DNA of 64,000 bases from Elephas maximus indicus (taxonomy: Eukaryota > Chordata > Mammalia > Proboscidea > Elephantidae): assembly GCF_024166365.1 (NCBI RefSeq), contig NC_064838.1, forward strand, positions 72,494,001 to 72,558,000, written 5' to 3'. The notes under the pieces are model-generated. The model ran no database searches. It had not been told where the DNA came from and saw only the letters and a program-made list of their open reading frames with translations. Position 1 is the stretch's first letter. Every line of letters begins with the position of its first letter. The translations under genes and the position numbers were made by a program. Below are positions 1 to 11,414 of this stretch, in pieces.

Positions 1-235
1 TGTTCATTGCAGCACTATTCACAGTAGAAAAAGGATGGAAACGATGTAAAAGCACACCAAGAGATGAACGGATAAAAAATTATGGTACATACACATGAGG
101 AAATACTATGCAACAATAAAGAATAGTGATGAATCTGCACAACCTGAATGAACCTGGAAGACACTATGGTGAGTAAAATAAGTCAGTCAGAAGAGGACAA
201 ATATTGTGTGAGACAGCTATTATAAGAACTCAAGA
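1..235 (+). mobile_element. L1 LINE fragment, ORF2 3' end
   Basis: Plus-strand sequence resembling the last part of L1 ORF2 and the start of the 3' UTR. It matches, in reverse complement, the stretch at about 50,260-50,490 of the young L1 in this window (the 'acaatatttgtcc' and 'gaatagtgatgaatct' landmarks). Its reading frame is broken. It lies upstream of a piece that should precede it in a normal L1, so the order is shuffled. The element continues beyond the left edge. Confidence 0.8.
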
Positions 236-284
236 AAAGGTTTACACACAGGAAAAAAAAAAAAAAAACACTTTCTTTTATAGT

Positions 285-1475
285 AAGACGTAAAAGACCC
301 ATACAAAGAAAACTACAAAACTCTATTGCAAGTAACCAAAAGAGGCCTACATAAATGGAAAAACATGCCTTCTTATGGGTAGGAAGACTCAACATTGTGA
401 AAACGTCAATCTTACACAAAGCGATCCACAGATATGATGCAATCCAGATCCATATGTCGACAGCATTCTTTATCAAATGGAAAAACTAATCACCACCTTT
501 ATATGGGAAGGAAAGAGGCCTTAGATAATCAAAGTATTACTGAAGAAAAATAACAAAGTAGGAGACTTCGCATGACCTGATCTCAGAGCCTACTGTACAG
601 CCACTGTAGTCAAAATAGCCTGGTACTGATACAACGACCAGACGTACACGAATGGAATAGAATCGAGAACCGAGATGTAGATCCATCCACCTATGGTCAG
701 CTAATCTTTGGCAAAGGACCCAAGTACATTAAATGAGAAAAAGGCAGTCTTTTAAACAAATGGTGCTGGCAAAGCTGAATGTCCATCTCTAAAAAAACAA
801 AACAGAAGCCATCTAAAATACACCTATTTTCCCCATCAGGTTTGGAGCAAAGGAGAATGAAGAAAACCAAACATGCAAGGAAAGTATCAGTACAAAGGAA
901 TAATGGACCACATGAACCACAGTCTTCATCATCCTGAGCCCAGAAGAAATAGATAGATCTTGCCTGGTTACCACCACCTTCTACTCTGACAGGGATCACT
1001 ATAGAGTGTTCCAGACAGAGCAGGAGAAAAATGTCGGAAAAAATTCAAGTTCACAAAAAAGACCATACTTACTGGTCTGACAGAGACTGGAGGGACCCTC
1101 AGAACTATGGCCCTCAGACACTGTGCAAACTCAGAGCTGAAGCCACTCCTGAAGTCCACCCCTCAGCCAGTGATTAGGCCTTTAAAACAAACAGTAACAC
1201 ATGTGAGGAATGTTCTTCTTATTTCAATCAAATATAGGACACTTAATGGACAACACCTGACCATATAAAGACATGAAAGCAAGACTGAACAGGAAACATG
1301 GACAAATGGACACAGGGAAGCCTGGGTGTAAAGGGAAAGGGGGAGTGTGCTGACCCATTGCAGGGATTGCAACCACTGACACAGAACAATTTGTGGATAA
1401 ATTTTTGAATGAGGAATTTATTTGCACTGTAAACTTTTCACCTAATACACAATAAAAAATAGGGAAGAAATACAC
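285..1475 (+). mobile_element. L1 LINE fragment with internal deletion (ORF2 middle joined to 3' UTR)
   Basis: Bases 285-825 match L1 ORF2 downstream of the reverse transcriptase (compare the reverse complement of about 51,270-51,730). From about 830 to 1,465 the sequence is afrotherian L1 3' UTR, with the recognisable 'gagcaaaggagaatgaag' and 'gtctgacagagactggag' stretches and a terminal 'cacaataaaaaat'. The C-terminal part of ORF2 is missing between the two. An A-run at 257-272 separates this piece from the preceding fragment. Many stops and frameshifts are present, so it is an inactive relic. Confidence 0.8.
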
Positions 1476-1518
1476 ACTAGATCTGTAACATAAGTTTATT
1501 TACTGTTATTGTGTTAAG

Positions 1519-1694
1519 AAGCCCTGGTGCCACAGTGGCTAAGCACTAGGCAGCTAACCAAAAGGTCGGTGGTTTGACTCCACCAGTCGCTGAGCCAGAG
1601 ACAGTTGTGGCAGCCGGCTTCCTTAAAGATTTATAGGTTCGGAAACCCTATAGGGCAGTTCTACTCTGTCTTTTAGGGTCTCTATGAGTACAAG
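1519..1694 (+). mobile_element. AfroSINE
   Basis: tRNA-derived head ('gccctggtgccacagtgg', A-box region; 'ggtggtttgactccaccag', B-box region), then the typical body 'ggaaaccctatagggcag' and a truncated tail 'gggtctctatgagta'. It carries an extra stretch between B box and body, like the longer AfroSINE subtype. Diverged, so not a recent insertion. Confidence 0.85.
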
Positions 1695-1734
1695 GTAAGT
1701 TCTTTCTGAATATTAATAGCTTTTGTCTAGAGAG

Positions 1735-1849
1735 GTCTCCACCTAGTTGGAAAGGGTCTTTCAAAAGCTTCCCTGGAGCAATACGACATCAGAGGCTGAG
1801 GGATGAGAAGGCCTGATCCTGCCCACCCTCCCTCTCTTTAGAGTCATGG
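1735..1849 (+). repeat. Unclassified unit abutting an RTE 3' end (copy 1)
   Basis: About 110 bp that reappears in reverse complement at 14,599-14,690 at roughly 80% identity by eye. Shared blocks include 'ctagttggaa', 'agaggct' and the 20-base 'caccctccctctctttagag'-like block. In both places it lies directly after the 3' end of an RTE sequence. I do not recognise it as a known repeat family. Confidence 0.6.
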
Positions 1850-4150
1850 TTGTTGTTGTTGTTAGGTGCTGTTGAGTAGATTCCAACTCGTAGTGACCCT
1901 ATGTACCACAGAATGAAATACTGCCCAGTTCTGGGCCATCCTCACAATCATTGTTATGCTTGATCCCATTGTTGCAGCCATTGTGTCAATCCATCTTCTT
2001 GAGGGCCTTCCTCTTTTTCACTGACTTTCTACTTTACCAAGCATGATGCCCTGCTCCAGGGCCTGAGCCCTCCTGATAACATGTCCAAAGTATGTGAGAC
2101 ATAGTCTCACCATCCTTACATCTAAGGGGCATTCTGGTTGTGCTTCTCCCAAGATAGATTTGTTCATTCTTTTGGCACTCTATGATATATTCAATATGCC
2201 TCGCCAATACCAGAATTCATAGGTGTCAATCCTCTTTGGTTTTCCTTATTCACTGTCCAGCTTTCACATGTATATGAGGTGATTGAAAACATACTGCCTT
2301 GGATCTGGCAGACCCTAGTCTTCAAGGTGACATCTTTGTTTTTCAAAACTTTAAAGAGGTCATTTGCAGCCAATTTGCACAATGCAATGCACCTTTTGAT
2401 TTCTTGACTGCTGCTTCCATGGGTGTTGATTAAGGATGCAAGTAAAATGAAATCCTTGACAACTTCAATCTATTCTCCATTTAACATAATGTTGCTAATT
2501 GGTCCAGTAGTGAGGATTTTTATTTTCTTTATGTTGAGGTCTAATCCATACTGAAGGTTGTGGTGGTTAATCTTCATCAGCATACGGTCGTTATGAGTCA
2601 GAATTGACTTGATGGCGATGGTTCCTGTTTTTAAACCATGAAATATTCCCTTGTTGTGTTTGAAGGACTCTCTCTTGGTCTATGTACAGGTTTCCCATGA
2701 GCACAAGTAAGTGTTCTGGCATTTCCATTCTTTGCAGTGTCATCTGTAATTTATTATGATCCACGTAATTGAATGCCTTTGCACAGTCACTGAAACACAG
2801 GTAAACATCTTTCTGGTATTCTCTGCTTTCAGCCAAGATCCATCTGAATTCAGCACTGCTACCTCATTTTATGTCCTCTTCTAAATCCTGTTTGAATTTC
2901 TGACAGCTCACTGTTGATATACCATTGCATTTTGAATTATCTTTAGCAAAATTTTACTTGCATGTGATATTAATAACATTGTTCGATAATTTCCCCATTC
3001 TGTTGAATCACCTTTCTTTGAAATGGGAACATACGTGGATTTCTTGTGTTCAGTTGGGCAGGCAGCTATCTTCACAATTAATTGGCATAGGCAAGCGAGT
3101 ACCTTCAGGGCTACAACTCTTTGTTGAAACATCTCAGTTGGTATTGCTTCAATTCCTGGAGCCTTGTTTTTCACCAATGCCTTCAGTGTATCTTGGGTTT
3201 CTTCCTTTAGCATCATCAGTTTTTGATCATATGCTACCTCCTAAAATGGTTGAGGGAACCCTGGTAGCTCAGTGGTTAAGAGTTCAGCTGCTAGCCAAAA
3301 GGTCAGCAGGTGAAATCCACGAACCACTCCTTGGAAACCCTATGGGACAGTTCTATTCTGTACTATAGGCTCGCTGTGAGTTGGAAACTACTTGACAGCA
3401 ACGGGGTTTTTTTTTTTTTTAAATGGTTAAATGTCAACCAGTTCTTTTTGGTACAGTGATTGTGTATTTCTTTCATTTTCTTTTGATGCTTTCTGTGTCC
3501 TTTAAGATTTTGTCCACAGAATACTTCAATATTGCGACTTGAGGTGTAATTTTTTTTTTCTTCAGTTATTTCATCCTGAGAAATGAGGAGCTTGTTCTTC
3601 CCTTTTGGAGTTCTAACTCCAGGTCTTTGGACATTTCATTATAACACTTTACTTTGTCATCTCGAACTGACCTTTGAAATCTTCTGTTTAGCTCTTTCAC
3701 TTCATCATTTCTTCCATTTGCTTTATCTATTCTACCTTCAAAAGCAAGTTTCAGAGTCTCTTCTGACATCCATTTCAGTCTTTTCTTTCTTTCCTGTATT
3801 TTTAATGACCTTTTGCTTTCTTAGTGTATGATGTCCTTGATATCATCCTACAACTCGTCTGGTCTTTGGTCATTAGTGCTTCAAATCTATTCTTGAGATG
3901 GTCTCCAAATTCAGGTGGGATATACTCAAGGTCCTATTTTGGCTCTCATTGCTTTGTTGTGATTTTTTTTCAACTGTAACATGAACTTGCCAGTGACCAG
4001 TTGGTTGTCTGTTCCAGAGTCAGACCCTGGCCTTGTTCTGACTGATGATATTCAGCTTTTCCATCATTTCTTTCCACAGAAGTAGGCGATGTGGTTTCTG
4101 TGTTTTCCATCCACAGAGGTCCACATGTATAGTCGCCATTTATGTTGATG
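1850..4150 (-). mobile_element. RTE-clade LINE (afrotherian RTE1 type), decayed
   Basis: Minus-strand RTE element. Its 3' end lies at the left with a (TTG)n tail (reads as (CAA)n on its own strand). The coding relics read right to left: a coiled basic region near 3,566-3,769, the start of the reverse transcriptase domain (2,908-3,216, motif 'KNKAPGIEAIPTEMFQ' and 'YRTMLLISHASKILLKII'), a further RT stretch (2,591-2,836, 'CFSDCAKAFNYVDHNKL') and a C-terminal stretch (2,191-2,382). The 5' endonuclease region is missing. It is interrupted by an AfroSINE at 3,254-3,420 and by several frameshifts. Confidence 0.9.
3254..3420 (+). mobile_element. AfroSINE inserted in the RTE LINE
   Basis: Complete AfroSINE with head 'ggaaccctggtagctcagtg', body 'ggaaaccctatgggacag' and tail 'cgctgtgagttggaaactac', ending in a T run. 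It is flanked by 'aaatggtt' at 3,244-3,251 and again at 3,421-3,428, an apparent target-site duplication. This places its insertion after that of the RTE. Confidence 0.9.
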
Positions 4151-4559
4151 AAAAAAGTGTTATTATTTTTATTTTCTAAATCAGTTTGGGATAGTTATGA
4201 ATATATTCAGAAATAAAAGACATTTTTCTAGCCATTTAGGACTTCACAGTTTATTATAGCTGACAAACACATTCAATATTTTCAAATCTACTCAGGAAGT
4301 ATTTATAAATATAAAAACAAAGTGATTATGATAAAAGTTGAAAAAACACATAAAATTCAAATGCAGATGAGGAGGAATTTAATTTTAATTAGGGCTATCT
4401 ATTTTTTTTTGTTTTTGGTTTATCTATGGAAGCCTGGTAGAGAAGATTGTATGCTTACAAAATATTAAGAAATGCATCTACATAACATAGACCAGTGAGA
4501 AAGTCCATATAGTGTTGATGTTGGTGCATAGTATACTGTTTTTGGAAAACAGGCCAAAG

Positions 4560-4925
4560 TAGCCCAAGTAGAAATTATAAACATTAAACAATAACTCCCC
4601 ATACTCTCTTCCCGTCAGCTCCTAAAAACTTCTAATCTACTTTCTGTCTCTATGAATTTGCCGATTGTACACATTTCATACAAGTGCAATCATACAATAT
4701 TTGTCAAATTTTTGTCTAGCTTATTTCGCTTATCATAATGTTTTTAAGGTTCAGCTATGTCATAAGAGGTATCAGAACGTCAGTCTTTATATGGCTGAAT
4801 AATATTCCACTGTGGGTTTATATCACATTTTGTTTATCCATTCATATGATGATGTATACTTGGATTGTTCCCACCTTTTGGCTGTTGTGAATAATGCTGT
4901 TATGAATATTTGTGTACAAATATAT
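4560..4925 (-). mobile_element. Old mammalian L1 (L1M type) 3' end
   Basis: Minus-strand match to the widespread old L1 3' region, recognised from 'ctactttctgtctctatga', 'catacaatatttgtc', 'gctgaataatattccactg' and 'ccaccttttggctgttgtg'. No open frame remains. Sequence on either side (4,151-4,559 and 4,926-5,338) is AT-rich with nothing I recognise. Confidence 0.7.
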
Positions 4926-5338
4926 TTAACAAGTACCTTTTAAGCACACAATTTATACTTAATTCTATAAATTCATTTGATTACATATTAAATACATAGT
5001 ATTATTATCTGACTTCATATTACCTATATGTCTAATGTCAAAATATTTGGAAAACATAAAGACAACAATAAATAAAAATGAATAATAACCCCACTAACCA
5101 CATTTCATGTAAGTAAAGTGTAATACACTGTGATATTCTTCAACAGAATTTAAAAAGCTGATAAATGAATTCAAAGGTCAAGATGAAAAGAATGGTGGGC
5201 AAAGTTGAAAAATATTGCCGTCTGTAAGGAGAATTAAACAAATTAACCTATGTAATAAAATTTTTCTTAAAGATCTTGAGCACGATATTTAAAGGGTAAT
5301 TTTTTATCTCAAAAACTGAACACAGAAGTACAGACAGA

Positions 5339-5618
5339 ATGCTAATTAGAAACAAGGATGGTGAAACTTCATCTCGCATACTTTGGACATATTATCAGGA
5401 GGGATCAGTCCCTGGAGAAGAACATCATGTGTGTTAAAGTAGAGGGTCAGTGAAAAAGAGGAAGACCTTCAAGGAGATGGATTGACAGTGGCTGCAACAA
5501 TGAGCCGAAGCATAACAATGATTGTGAAGTTATGCAGGACCAGGCAGTGTTTCGTTCTGTTGTAGATAGGGTTGCTGTGAGTCATAACTGACTCGATGGA
5601 ACCTAACGATAGCAATTA
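5339..5618 (+). mobile_element. RTE LINE 3'-end fragment
   Basis: Plus-strand copy of the last ~280 bp of the RTE element. It has the 'ggacatattatcaggaggga' and 'cagtggctgcaacaatgag' stretches, the 'gtgtttcgttctgttgt' block and the shared tail 'gagtcataactgactcgatg'. It is 5'-truncated and non-coding. It can be aligned with 35,640-35,915. Confidence 0.9.
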
Positions 5619-6790
5619 AGGATGATGAAATAACCATTTGTCTATGTTCCGACATCTAACAAAACATAAGGGTAATAAGACAACAAAAAGGCATATGTCC
5701 GAAACATGTTTCTAATGAAGATGATTAGCTACAAACTAGATGAAGACCTCAACTTTTGTAAGAAAGTGGCTTTCATACTTATTTTATTACTCATAAAATA
5801 TTAAATAATGATAAAATATTAAGTGACTTAGTCAAAGAAGGAAATGGTAAGTAGAAGTCACCACCTTAGGTCCTCTGTGGGATACAACGATGAACACGAC
5901 TCTTCTCAAGGGAGACCTATTATGGAGAGGAGTTAGCACATCACTGAGTTACCCAAGGACGCCTTGCAGAATTCCTTCCTGGTCCATAATAAAGCAGAGA
6001 AATGCCCTGGACTTTGCCTGGTTCCCAGGAGATCTCTGCACAGTCTTTGCTAAGGTTAAAGCAAGCATGAATTAGCAAATTTAAGATGTAAGTATAACTA
6101 GGGGAAAACCAGATCCTAGTTTGAGTACACGCTCATAATACCTAACGTTGTCATATGTCTCTCAGTTCTCTCTTTAAATATTAGCTCCTAGAACTTGTAG
6201 ATCAACCTTATTGAAGGGGATTGTAATTCTACATTTTCTGAAAGTTTCTGACATTTCATTTTTTATTTCCTGAAATACTTGTCTTGAGCAATCATAATAG
6301 AGAAAGAATAAAATCAAATTTGATAGTGTGTAAACTTTGCTAGTTTTGGTCAGGGATGCAAAGATTTTTATATTCTATCTTTCACAGCAGGCATTTGACT
6401 ATCTAAAATCTGGAAGTGATAGCTGTCAGGATTTTATTAGACAGAATCTATGAAATAGTGTATTCAGAGAAATGCTTGAACAAATAGGAACTGAATAGAT
6501 TAGGACAAATGGAAGTTTTTTCTAAACATTTCTTGAATATCTATATGGATGAGTGCCTTCATGGAAAAGGTAACTGTGGGACAGAATTACAAGGGAATAA
6601 CACATTCTTCCAAAAAGCTTAATAACTCAGGAAGATGAGTATTTACATGGAAAATTCACTGAGCTACAATGCAGTGAGAGAGCTGCTAAGATCTGAGGCA
6701 AGTAATCACTTTTCCAATGTGTCCTTCAGTGCAAAATGAAAAATAAATACATGCATTATGTCTCTTTCACTTCAAAAATAAAAGTGTTTA
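5619..6790. other. Unannotated AT-rich sequence
   Basis: No coding signature or family repeat recognised. A 61-codon open frame at 5,890-6,075 has no recognisable similarity and is probably chance. Confidence 0.4.
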
Positions 6791-6800
6791 TATATAAATA

Positions 6801-6970
6801 GGAAACCTTGGCAGCGTAGTGGTTAAGTGCTACAGCTGCCAACCTACAGGCTGGCAGTTCAAATCCACCAGGCACCCCTTGGAAACTCTATGGGGCAGTT
6901 CTACTCCATCCTATAGGGTCGCTATGAGTCAGAATCGACTCGACAGCAGTGGGTGGGTTTGGCTTTGTTG
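6801..6970 (+). mobile_element. AfroSINE with perfect target-site duplication
   Basis: Complete element: head 'ggcagcgtagtggttaagtg', B-box region 'ggcagttcaaatccaccag', body 'ggaaactctatggggcag' and tail 'gtcgctatgagtcagaatcg'. It is flanked by the 10-bp direct repeat 'tatataaata' at 6,791-6,800 and 6,971-6,980. Confidence 0.95.
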
Positions 6971-6980
6971 TATATAAATA

Positions 6981-7690
6981 TGCACGTGTACATTTGTAGC
7001 AAGCCATAAAGGATGTGGAGCATTAAAGATTGTGATGGAATAACAAGAGAAACCAGTGAGTAATTTAATTTATTTGTTAAATAAATAGACTTTTTACTCT
7101 GTCTTGTAGAGACTTTATATAGTGTTCTCATATTATCTTCGCAATTAGACCTGTGATTCTTAAGGATAAAAAATAAAACATATTCACTAAGGCAATCATT
7201 AACCATTTTCCTACATCCAGAAAAGAGTAATGATTTGTTACTAGCTAAATTTCACTTTTGCTTTTTTGATAAGATTAAGCTCATCCTTTTCTGTTTTTAG
7301 GAGATAAAATTGCCTAATAACTACACGCCTGAAGGAAAAGATCTTTGTACTTCCTGTGACTGTTTCAACAAAAATGTAATGATATTTTGCATAAATTGGA
7401 CACAAAGTGAGAATTATTTATTTTATTCACCATCTCTCAAAGATGTGGTTTATTGTGTGAAGATTTCCTAACTACTACTGCATTTTAAAAACCAGAAAAC
7501 TAATAAATATGCATTAAAAATAATGCCAGCTAGATCTTAAAAATAAGGAAAACACTTTCATGGATTATATAGGGTATTTTGGAACTGTATTGATGATGGT
7601 GATGTTGATCATGATGCATTATATTTTTTATCTCTTTCCCTTTATACTGTTTTCACTTAGTATGTTTAAGGGAAAAAGAGAGAAAGAGAA
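6981..7690. other. Unannotated sequence upstream of OR pseudogene 1
   Basis: AT-rich, with no recognised repeat or coding signature. It would contain the 5' non-coding region of the receptor relic that follows, but no promoter element or splice acceptor can be named with confidence. Confidence 0.35.
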
Positions 7691-8624
7691 ATGAACAACC
7701 ACACCGTGGTCACAGGGTTTGTCCTCCTAGGCCTTTCTGATGATCCTGACCTTCAGATTGTGACCTTCTTCTTTCTATTTATCACATAGGTATTAAGCAT
7801 CACTGGAAACCTGACTTTCATCACCCTAACCTTGGTGGACTCCATCTACAGACACCTATGTATTTCTTCCTCTGGAACTTCTCCTTCCTAGAAATCTCCT
7901 TTACAACTGTATGCATTCCTAGATTTCTGGGTGCAGTTATCACCAGGGATAAGACCGTTTCCTATAACAACTGTGCAACTCAACTCTTCTTTATTTTCAT
8001 GAGGGTGACAGAATTTTACATTCTGATGGCCATTTCCTATGACTTCTATGTGACCATCTACAAACCCCTGCATTACACAAGCATCATGAACAGGAAATTC
8101 TGCACCATGTGTGTGTTATGTCCATGACTGGGAGGGTTTCTGACCATTTTCCCACTCCTAATGCTTCTCTTTCAGCTGGATTACTGTGCTTCCAATGTCA
8201 TTGATCACTTTGCATAAGACTATTTTCCCCTCTAACAACTATCTTGCTCAGATACATGGCTCCTAGAAATAATTGGTTTTTACTTGGCTTTGGTTACCTT
8301 GCTATTCACTTTGGCATTAATGATTTTGTCCTACATGTATGTCAACAAGACTATTCTGAGAATCCCATCTGCCAGTCAGAGAAAAAAAGCTTTCTCCCCT
8401 TGTTCCTCTCACATGACTGTCATTTCCATCTCTTATGGAAGCTGCATCTTCATGTATGCCAATCCCTCTGCAAAAGAAAAGCATCATTGGCCAAAGGAGT
8501 CGCTATTCTCAACACCTCTGTTGCTTCTGTGCAGAACCCCTTCATTTATTCCCTGAGGAACCAGCAAGTAAAACAAGTGTTCAAAGACTTGCTCCAGAAA
8601 GTACTGTTTTCTGCAAATAAATGA
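7691..8624 (+). pseudogene. OR6C-like: Olfactory receptor pseudogene, OR6C-like (copy 1)
   Basis: Relic of a single-exon seven-transmembrane odorant receptor (class A GPCR). The start at 7,691 is chosen for its N-glycosylation site ('MNNHT') and the OR6C-type N-terminus '[15 protein letters not shown]'. It is broken several times. A TAG at 7,787-7,789 lies in transmembrane helix 1. A one-base deletion near 7,840 moves the frame into 7,858-8,127 ('[19 protein letters not shown]'). A TGA at 8,125-8,127 stands where a Trp codon is usual, more stops follow near 8,216-8,275, and a further frameshift lies near 8,480. The conserved 'MAYDRY' motif reads 'ISYDFY', so the key Arg is lost. Late landmarks survive: '[16 protein letters not shown]' and 'NPFIYSLRN'. 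Total length matches a ~310-codon receptor. It cannot encode a receptor. Confidence 0.93.
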
Positions 8625-8673
8625 AATTTAGACTTTTTTCTTTTTTTTTAGCAAAAATACAGAAATGTAGCTG

Positions 8674-8722
8674 ACATGAGTTAGAATTGACTTGACATCG
8701 ATAGTTTTGTGATTTTTTTTTA
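8674..8722 (+). mobile_element. AfroSINE/RTE 3'-tail fragment
   Basis: About 50 bp matching only the shared tail ('atgagttagaattgacttg' then 'acatcgatag' and a T run). It lies just past the stop of OR pseudogene 1. It is too short to say whether it came from AfroSINE or RTE. Confidence 0.6.
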
Positions 8723-8900
8723 AATAAACAACAATTATAAAAAACCTTGAACTTCCTAAATATTTTTACAGGTATGCTTGCTCTTTTAAAGTCTCTTTAC
8801 CTATCATATCATTTGATTTGATATTTTCTAAGTCCTTTTCTTCAATTTCTATGCATGAGTTTCTCCAATGCAACGTTTATAGACTTATTTTAAAATATAA

Positions 8901-9053
8901 AAATCAAAACCAAACCCAGTGCCGTCGAGTCGTGACTCTATAGGACAGAGTAGAACTGCCCCGTAGAGTTTCCAAAGAGTGCCTGGTGGATTTGAACTGC
9001 CGACCCTTGGGTTAGCAGCTGTAGCACTTAATCACTGCGCCACCAGGGTTTCC
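8901..9053 (-). mobile_element. AfroSINE
   Basis: Complete minus-strand copy. It begins (on the plus strand) with the reversed tail 'cagtgccgtcgagtcgtgac' and ends with the reversed head 'cactgcgccaccagggtttc'. Similar direct repeats 'attttaaaatata' (8,887-8,899) and 'attttaagatata' (9,054-9,066) flank it as a one-mismatch target-site duplication. Confidence 0.93.
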
Positions 9054-9066
9054 ATTTTAAGATATA

Positions 9067-10535
9067 GTGAAGTTTATTTCTCCTACAGAATTTTCTGAAA
9101 GTCATGTTTTTACTTAAGGCATACATTAGGTTAAAACGGAGTAAAATTGTTTTAGTTTTATTTATTAGTTCAGCTTCTAAAGACACAGGTATTATTGCTT
9201 TATACTTCAAATATAGGGTTTCAAACTTTGTGTAATTTCTTGTGTATTTAGAAGATAAATATTGATAATATCTAAATAATGTGTATAGAATTTCCATGCT
9301 CTATCATTGTTCATTAAATTCATCCCCTATTGTACTATTGTATTGCACCTTATAGAGCTTTATATTTTGTGAAATTTAGTGTATATTTCTAGATAAATAT
9401 CAATCATGATATTAAGTACCTTTTATAGAATTCCCATGTTCTGGACCACTTTTTAGAAAATATTTATATTTTTCCCTGAACATGCAAATAAGTGCACTAA
9501 AACTGATACACATTCCACTCTTTTTCTCCGTAAACTGAGAAAATTTTCCCTGCTAAACACAAAAATAAATTAATGATGCACTATATTTTTTTATGATTAT
9601 TTTAATAATATGGAAAGAGTTATGGTAATTGATGGTTTGACTTAAGATATAAAATATTAATTTATGTCTAGATTATAGAATAATTTCAAATGTTCATTTA
9701 TTTTTCTTGTACTTCCAAATTGTATTGATTAGAAAAATTTTGCCTAAAACACTTCACTGTTAAATATTAACTTCCACAACAGAATGTAAATAATAATAAT
9801 AATTTCAAGTATTTGTAAGATAACACAAAGTGTTGTTATACAGATTTTTAGTATAATTCAAATAACTTTTGGTCCTTATATATCTACTTATCTGCTGGTA
9901 AGATCTGGAAAACAATGTATTCCGGTATGAGAAATGAATATGTTTACTTCTGTCTGAGGAATTCAAAATCTAAAAGACTTTTGATGATATCTTACAGACT
10001 AACATTTGCCTGTGGTTTAATAGTATCGAAGATATTTTACATATTCCTTCTATTTATTTGCTTACTTATTTACTAGTCACAAGTTGCGGTGTATACTAAG
10101 AAAACGATTCAGTGATGGAAAAGAATGTCTTTTGCATTGGTGCATATCAATAAAAGAGGGAAAACATAAGTAAAGTGATTATCACGGTGCAATATATTAA
10201 ATGCTGTACCATCTCTATGAACAGTGCATTGTACAGACACACGAAGACATTAAGGTTATAAATAACAATAGGCTTGCCAACATCATTAAGAATTTGCAAA
10301 AAAAAAAAACATTGCATCAGTAAGGAAGACGGAATAATTGTTATTTTATTTCTTATACCAAGATTACAGCCATGACAGTGATAACAGATGAAGCAGAAAA
10401 AAATGCTATACTGCAAAGCCTCAGATAAATAGACATATCACTAATAACTATTAACTAATAAGTTAATACTTAAAAATGCCAGACAAATTTGTAAGTACAT
10501 AAATAATTATTTTTGGAAACTCCTATGACGTATGT
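9067..10535. other. Unannotated AT-rich stretch
   Basis: Strongly AT-rich, no gene or named repeat recognised. Two segments of about 100 bp (near 9,190-9,300 and 9,340-9,440) resemble each other and may be an old tandem duplication. The 89-codon minus-strand open frames here have no recognisable domain. Confidence 0.4.
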
Positions 10536-10735
10536 GGAGTCCTTGGGTAATACAAATGTTTAATGCTATACTCAGCTGCTGAGTGAAAGACTAGAGGTTT
10601 GATTCCGTCTAAAGGTGCTCAGAAGAAATCCCTGGCAGTCTACTTCTGAAAAATCAGCCACTGAGAACCCTGCGGAGCACAGTTCTACTGATGCACATGG
10701 TGTCTCTATCAACTGGTTTGGCTTTTTTTTTTAAA
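10536..10735 (+). mobile_element. AfroSINE, long subtype
   Basis: Diverged copy of the longer AfroSINE subtype. After the tRNA-like head it has an extra block ('tctacttctgaaaaatcagc') before the usual 'gagaaccctgcggagcacag' body and tail, ending in a T run. Confidence 0.85.
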
Positions 10736-11049
10736 GGACATATGTAGTAATAATTTTCTGTGACTAGATATTGTGCTTTTAAACTCTCCTTGCATGCCAG
10801 AACAAAGCTGTAATTCTGAGAAAAATCAGTAAATGACAATCTTTGCAACTCCAGTCAAAAAGAAAAATACTCATCCATATGTGTGGACTTGGGTGTCCAT
10901 TTGAAATTAAGTTTCCATTTGGGGGATTCATATTTACAATAATCTAACAAATAACAAGCAACGAGATGCTTTTTTTTTCCTGGTTGACTATTTATTGAAC
11001 TTTTGAGTTACCATACTTAACTTTCAACTTACCATTAGTAAGAGCTTTA

Positions 11050-11155
11050 GAAAATTAGGCATTTTAACTTTTCTAAGCTTAGCTTCCTCATTTTTAAGAT
11101 AAAGATGATATTACTTCAGTTTTATGTTATATGCTTACTGTGAGATATATTGATA
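11050..11155 (+). mobile_element. MIR SINE fragment (probable)
   Basis: Weak match to the 3' half of MIR ('taacttttctaagcttagct' followed by 'tcctcatttttaagataaag'), the order expected for the plus strand. Heavily diverged. Confidence 0.4.
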
Positions 11156-11172
11156 AAAGATATGTGTTAACT

Positions 11173-11338
11173 GGAGCCCTGGCAGTGCAGTGGTTAAGAG
11201 CTCAGGCTGCTAACCAAATGATTGGCAGTTGGAACCGACCAGCCACTCTTTGGAAACCCTTTGGGACAGTTCAGCTCTGTCCTACAGTGTTGCTATGAGT
11301 AGGAACCAACTCGATGGCAATTAGTTGGTTTTGGTTTA
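11173..11338 (+). mobile_element. AfroSINE, first of a cluster of three
   Basis: Complete plus-strand copy: head 'ggagccctggcagtgcagtg', body 'ggaaaccctttgggacag', tail 'tgctatgagtaggaaccaac' and a 'ggttttggttt' end. No clear target-site duplication. Confidence 0.93.
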
Positions 11339-11414
11339 TATGTAAGAGAGTCTTACAGTATGAAAGTCTTAGGTTTTGCTTCAAGTCTATGGCTTTATCT
11401 GTCTCTTGGTAGCT

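Noticed and set aside
5890-6075. 61-codon open frame in unannotated sequence
   Set aside because: Short, no recognisable domain, and within the range expected by chance.
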